From: an uncultured Alphaproteobacteria bacterium
GTDB taxonomy: Bacteria > Pseudomonadota > Alphaproteobacteria > Methylaequorales > Methylaequoraceae
Length of the DNA: 64,000 nucleotides
NCBI GenBank assembly: GCA_902547955.1
Contig: CACCPY010000007.1
Location: 28,788-92,787 of the forward strand
Reading direction: 5' to 3'
Shown: in pieces, positions 62,063 through 64,000 of the stretch
Layout of the letters: each line of letters begins with the position of its first letter
Position numbering within the stretch: position 1 is the stretch's first letter
Made by a program: the position numbers and the translations under genes
Notes under the pieces: generated by a model
What the model was told of the DNA's origin: nothing
Databases searched by the model: none
What the model saw: only the letters and a program-made list of their open reading frames with translations

Positions 62063-64000
62063 AAAATTTTTAATAAGGTTTGGAACAAAAACTGAAATTG
62101 GATTATATGATATTTTATATTCATCATCTTCCTTTTCTACCTTAAATTTTGCTCCTATTAACCCATCCTCAGGTGATCCAGCAGTTATAATGTCTCCTAC
62201 AATAGGAAACTTTGTTAGTAATGTATTAATTGTGTATGCGGGGATAACAGATCCGGTTGTCAAAAAATAGTCGTTTTCAAATCCGACTACAGTGTCAAAC
62301 TGAATTCCTAACTCACTTCCCTTTAAAAGACTATCTACAATTCTTAATTTATCATTTGAAAATTCGTATTTTCCCTCCAGACTTTCAAAAATTATTCCAC
62401 CATCCTTTAATTTTTGAGCCAAACCTTGTAATGAAAACAGAGTAATAAAATTTGCCAAAAAAGGAGCTTCTAAAAATACAAAATCTTTTCCTGCAATATT
62501 ACCCTTATAGATTTTTGAATTATTTATTTTTTCTCCCTCTATTTTTAGACTTCCAGTGTTAATTTTTAAATTGAGATCAAAAATATTAAATAATCCTGGT
62601 GCAAAGTTTGTTTCTAGAAAAAATTTTTTTTTATCTCCAACATCTTCTATGATTATTTTATGATAATCTTTTTCTCCATCAAGTCTTACATCTAAATAAT
62701 TAAATTCATTTTCATCTTTTTTAAAGTCAATAATTGGGTTATTAAATTTATTTACACCAATTATGATTTCTGAGAGACTCAAATTAAATATAATTTTATC
62801 AAGATCATCGAACGGTGATTTTTCATCAAGTTTAATTGTGGGCATTGTCATAGTATTACCCTGAATATTAATCTCAGTAAAATCTTGTTGTTTGATTGTC
62901 AATGAAAAATCTTGATTAGGTGTTTTAAATTTCACAATCTCAATATTCTTAATTTCTAAATCAGATGAGATAGTGTTGACTTCAATATCTATATTTTTTG
63001 TTTTAACATCCAAAAATCCTGAAATTTTCTCTCCGTAAGGGCTAACTATAAATCTAAGCTTTCCATTAGAAAAATTTGCATTTTTTCCAAGTAATGTAGA
63101 TTCTATGTTGAACTGATCCGTTTCACCAACTCCTTCAAATCTGAAGTCATCTTTCTTTTTTATAAAAGAAAATCTTATGGGTAAAGATCCTGAGGAATTT
63201 TCAAAGTATTCTTGAGGTACAAAGTTTACTAAAGCACTAGATTCAATATTTATCTTTCCTTCTATTTCATCAACTATTTGAATTCCTTCCAAAATTTGCT
63301 TACCTTCAAAATTTACATTTGCACCTAAAACGTTTCCACTACCTGTGAAATTTACTATGTCAGGCATAACGTTAATTTTTATTTCGAAACTATCTAATCC
63401 ATATCGATCATCAAGTAATTTATAGTATCCATTAATTATGCTAGCATCAGCTAAGTAATTAATTTCTTCAGCCTTTAAGTCTACCAAGAGAGGAAAGTCT
63501 AGTTTTAAATTAAGATTAACATCCCCTTCAATATCCTGTAATTTATTGTAATTGTCTTGTTCAATTTCTGTTAATTTTAGATAATCTACTAAGTAACTAT
63601 TTTCTGATTGAATATTGAGATTTATTTTAGCTTTTTCAAAGTCTGTATCTAAATCATATAAATCTATATTACCAGATTTAATATTTAGATCATTTGAATT
63701 TCCACTGTTTACATCAAATGTGACTTTAGTGTTTTCAATATTTGCAGTGCCGTTAATATCAATGATTTCAGGCATCCCTTCCATATAAGTAATATTGATA
63801 TTTTTACATTCAAAAGTTCCAAAAACATCAACTATTTGAATTTTTCTATCTTGAATATTGAAATCAACTTCTAAGTTAACACCAATGAGGGTTCCAGTTG
63901 AATTTTCTTTCATCCAAATAAAAGTTGAATTCATTAAATTTTTTGGCCAAATTTTTAGAAGATTCCTTACATATATTTTATCAATTTTTAAAAAGAATGA
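62051..64000 (-). CDS. AsmA/YhdP-like (DUF3971) envelope protein, C-terminal part, cut by window edge
   Basis: The frame stays open to the edge of the window (no stop upstream of the ATG at 63934), so this is the C-terminal 650 residues of a longer protein. It is mostly beta-strand with repeating segments (ILKIGGNI-like strands such as INLNIQSENSYLVDYLKL and VNFEGKQILEGIQIVDEIEG), and it ends with the AsmA/YhdP-type block FLANFITLFSLQGLAQKL, GGIIFESLEGKYEF and TINTLLTKFPIVGDIITA. Such proteins span the periplasm and help carry phospholipids to the outer membrane. The assignment rests on the ending and the beta-rich repeats. Confidence 0.8.
   Translation of the reverse strand, partial: SFFLKIDKIYVRNLLKIWPKNLMNSTFIWMKENSTGTLIGVNLEVDFNIQDRKIQIVDVFGTFECKNINITYMEGMPEIIDINGTANIENTKVTFDVNSGNSNDLNIKSGNIDLYDLDTDFEKAKINLNIQSENSYLVDYLKLTEIEQDNYNKLQDIEGDVNLNLKLDFPLLVDLKAEEINYLADASIINGYYKLLDDRYGLDSFEIKINVMPDIVNFTGSGNVLGANVNFEGKQILEGIQIVDEIEGKINIESSALVNFVPQEYFENSSGSLPIRFSFIKKKDDFRFEGVGETDQFNIESTLLGKNANFSNGKLRFIVSPYGEKISGFLDVKTKNIDIEVNTISSDLEIKNIEIVKFKTPNQDFSLTIKQQDFTEINIQGNTMTMPTIKLDEKSPFDDLDKIIFNLSLSEIIIGVNKFNNPIIDFKKDENEFNYLDVRLDGEKDYHKIIIEDVGDKKKFFLETNFAPGLFNIFDLNLKINTGSLKIEGEKINNSKIYKGNIAGKDFVFLEAPFLANFITLFSLQGLAQKLKDGGIIFESLEGKYEFSNDKLRIVDSLLKGSELGIQFDTVVGFENDYFLTTGSVIPAYTINTLLTKFPIVGDIITAGSPEDGLIGAKFKVEKEDDEYKISYNPISVFVPNLIKNFLGD

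Overview
The window reads as part of the chromosome of a streamlined, strongly AT-rich alphaproteobacterium, probably a free-living marine one; the clade (SAR11-like, HIMB59/AEGEAN-169-like or similar) cannot be fixed from these bases alone. The basis is gene order typical of Alphaproteobacteria (scpA-nagZ-SPOR-argS-dgt facing erpA-xth; a Pcm-like gene followed by tolC and valS; folE-hisI; anmK facing away from tyrS), an NDUFS4-type complex I accessory protein, poly-A/T runs throughout, and extreme compaction: most neighbours overlap or abut, including nearly all convergent pairs. No rRNA, CRISPR array, insertion sequence or prophage was seen.

Layout. 0-4.6 kb: a minus-strand cell-envelope and translation operon (dgt, argS, SPOR protein, nagZ, start of scpA); dgt is broken by one extra A in a homopolymer. 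4.6-13.1 kb: erpA and xth, then ilvD, an alpha/beta hydrolase, valS, tolC and a Pcm-like gene, then tRNA-Cys and tRNA-Asn. 13.1-18.9 kb: a glycosyltransferase, an ABC-2 exporter, and a sulfur amino-acid run cysK-sseA-metC leading into the NDUFS4-like gene. 18.9-25 kb: lineage-specific genes: an unknown protein, an exported methyltransferase-like protein, a nucleosidase-like protein coupled to a spore-photoproduct-lyase-like radical SAM protein, and a PD-(D/E)XK-like protein coupled to an ATP-dependent DNA ligase. 25-38 kb: an RND-type exporter, an SRPBCC plus YVTN-propeller pair, a sugar-phosphate operon (tkt, pgk, fba class I, rpe) and a tripartite-efflux pair. 38-46.4 kb: a stand-alone fhcA-like amidohydrolase, folE-hisI, an aldehyde dehydrogenase with a clear terminator, a DUF485 plus ActP acetate-type symporter unit, a polyprenyl-phosphate-type glycosyltransferase and yaaA. 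46.4-49.2 kb: small exported proteins and a Met-rich outer-membrane protein that may relate to metal handling.

49.5-51.5 kb: a 1.88-kb islet bounded by a 54-bp duplication of the 3' part of tRNA-Met. Clusters of the decamer TGTGTCAAAC lie just inside both ends, and it carries three small genes and no recognisable recombinase. This is the clearest integration scar in the window.

51.6-59 kb: a complete ISC operon, cysE-iscR-iscS-iscU-iscA-hscB-hscA-fdx-iscX-mnmA. It joins cysteine supply, iron-sulfur assembly and tRNA thiolation, and its HscB has a tetracysteine N-terminus like that of mitochondrial HSC20. 59-64 kb: a small hydrolase, anmK, tyrS and the C-terminal part of a large AsmA/YhdP-like envelope protein that runs off the window.
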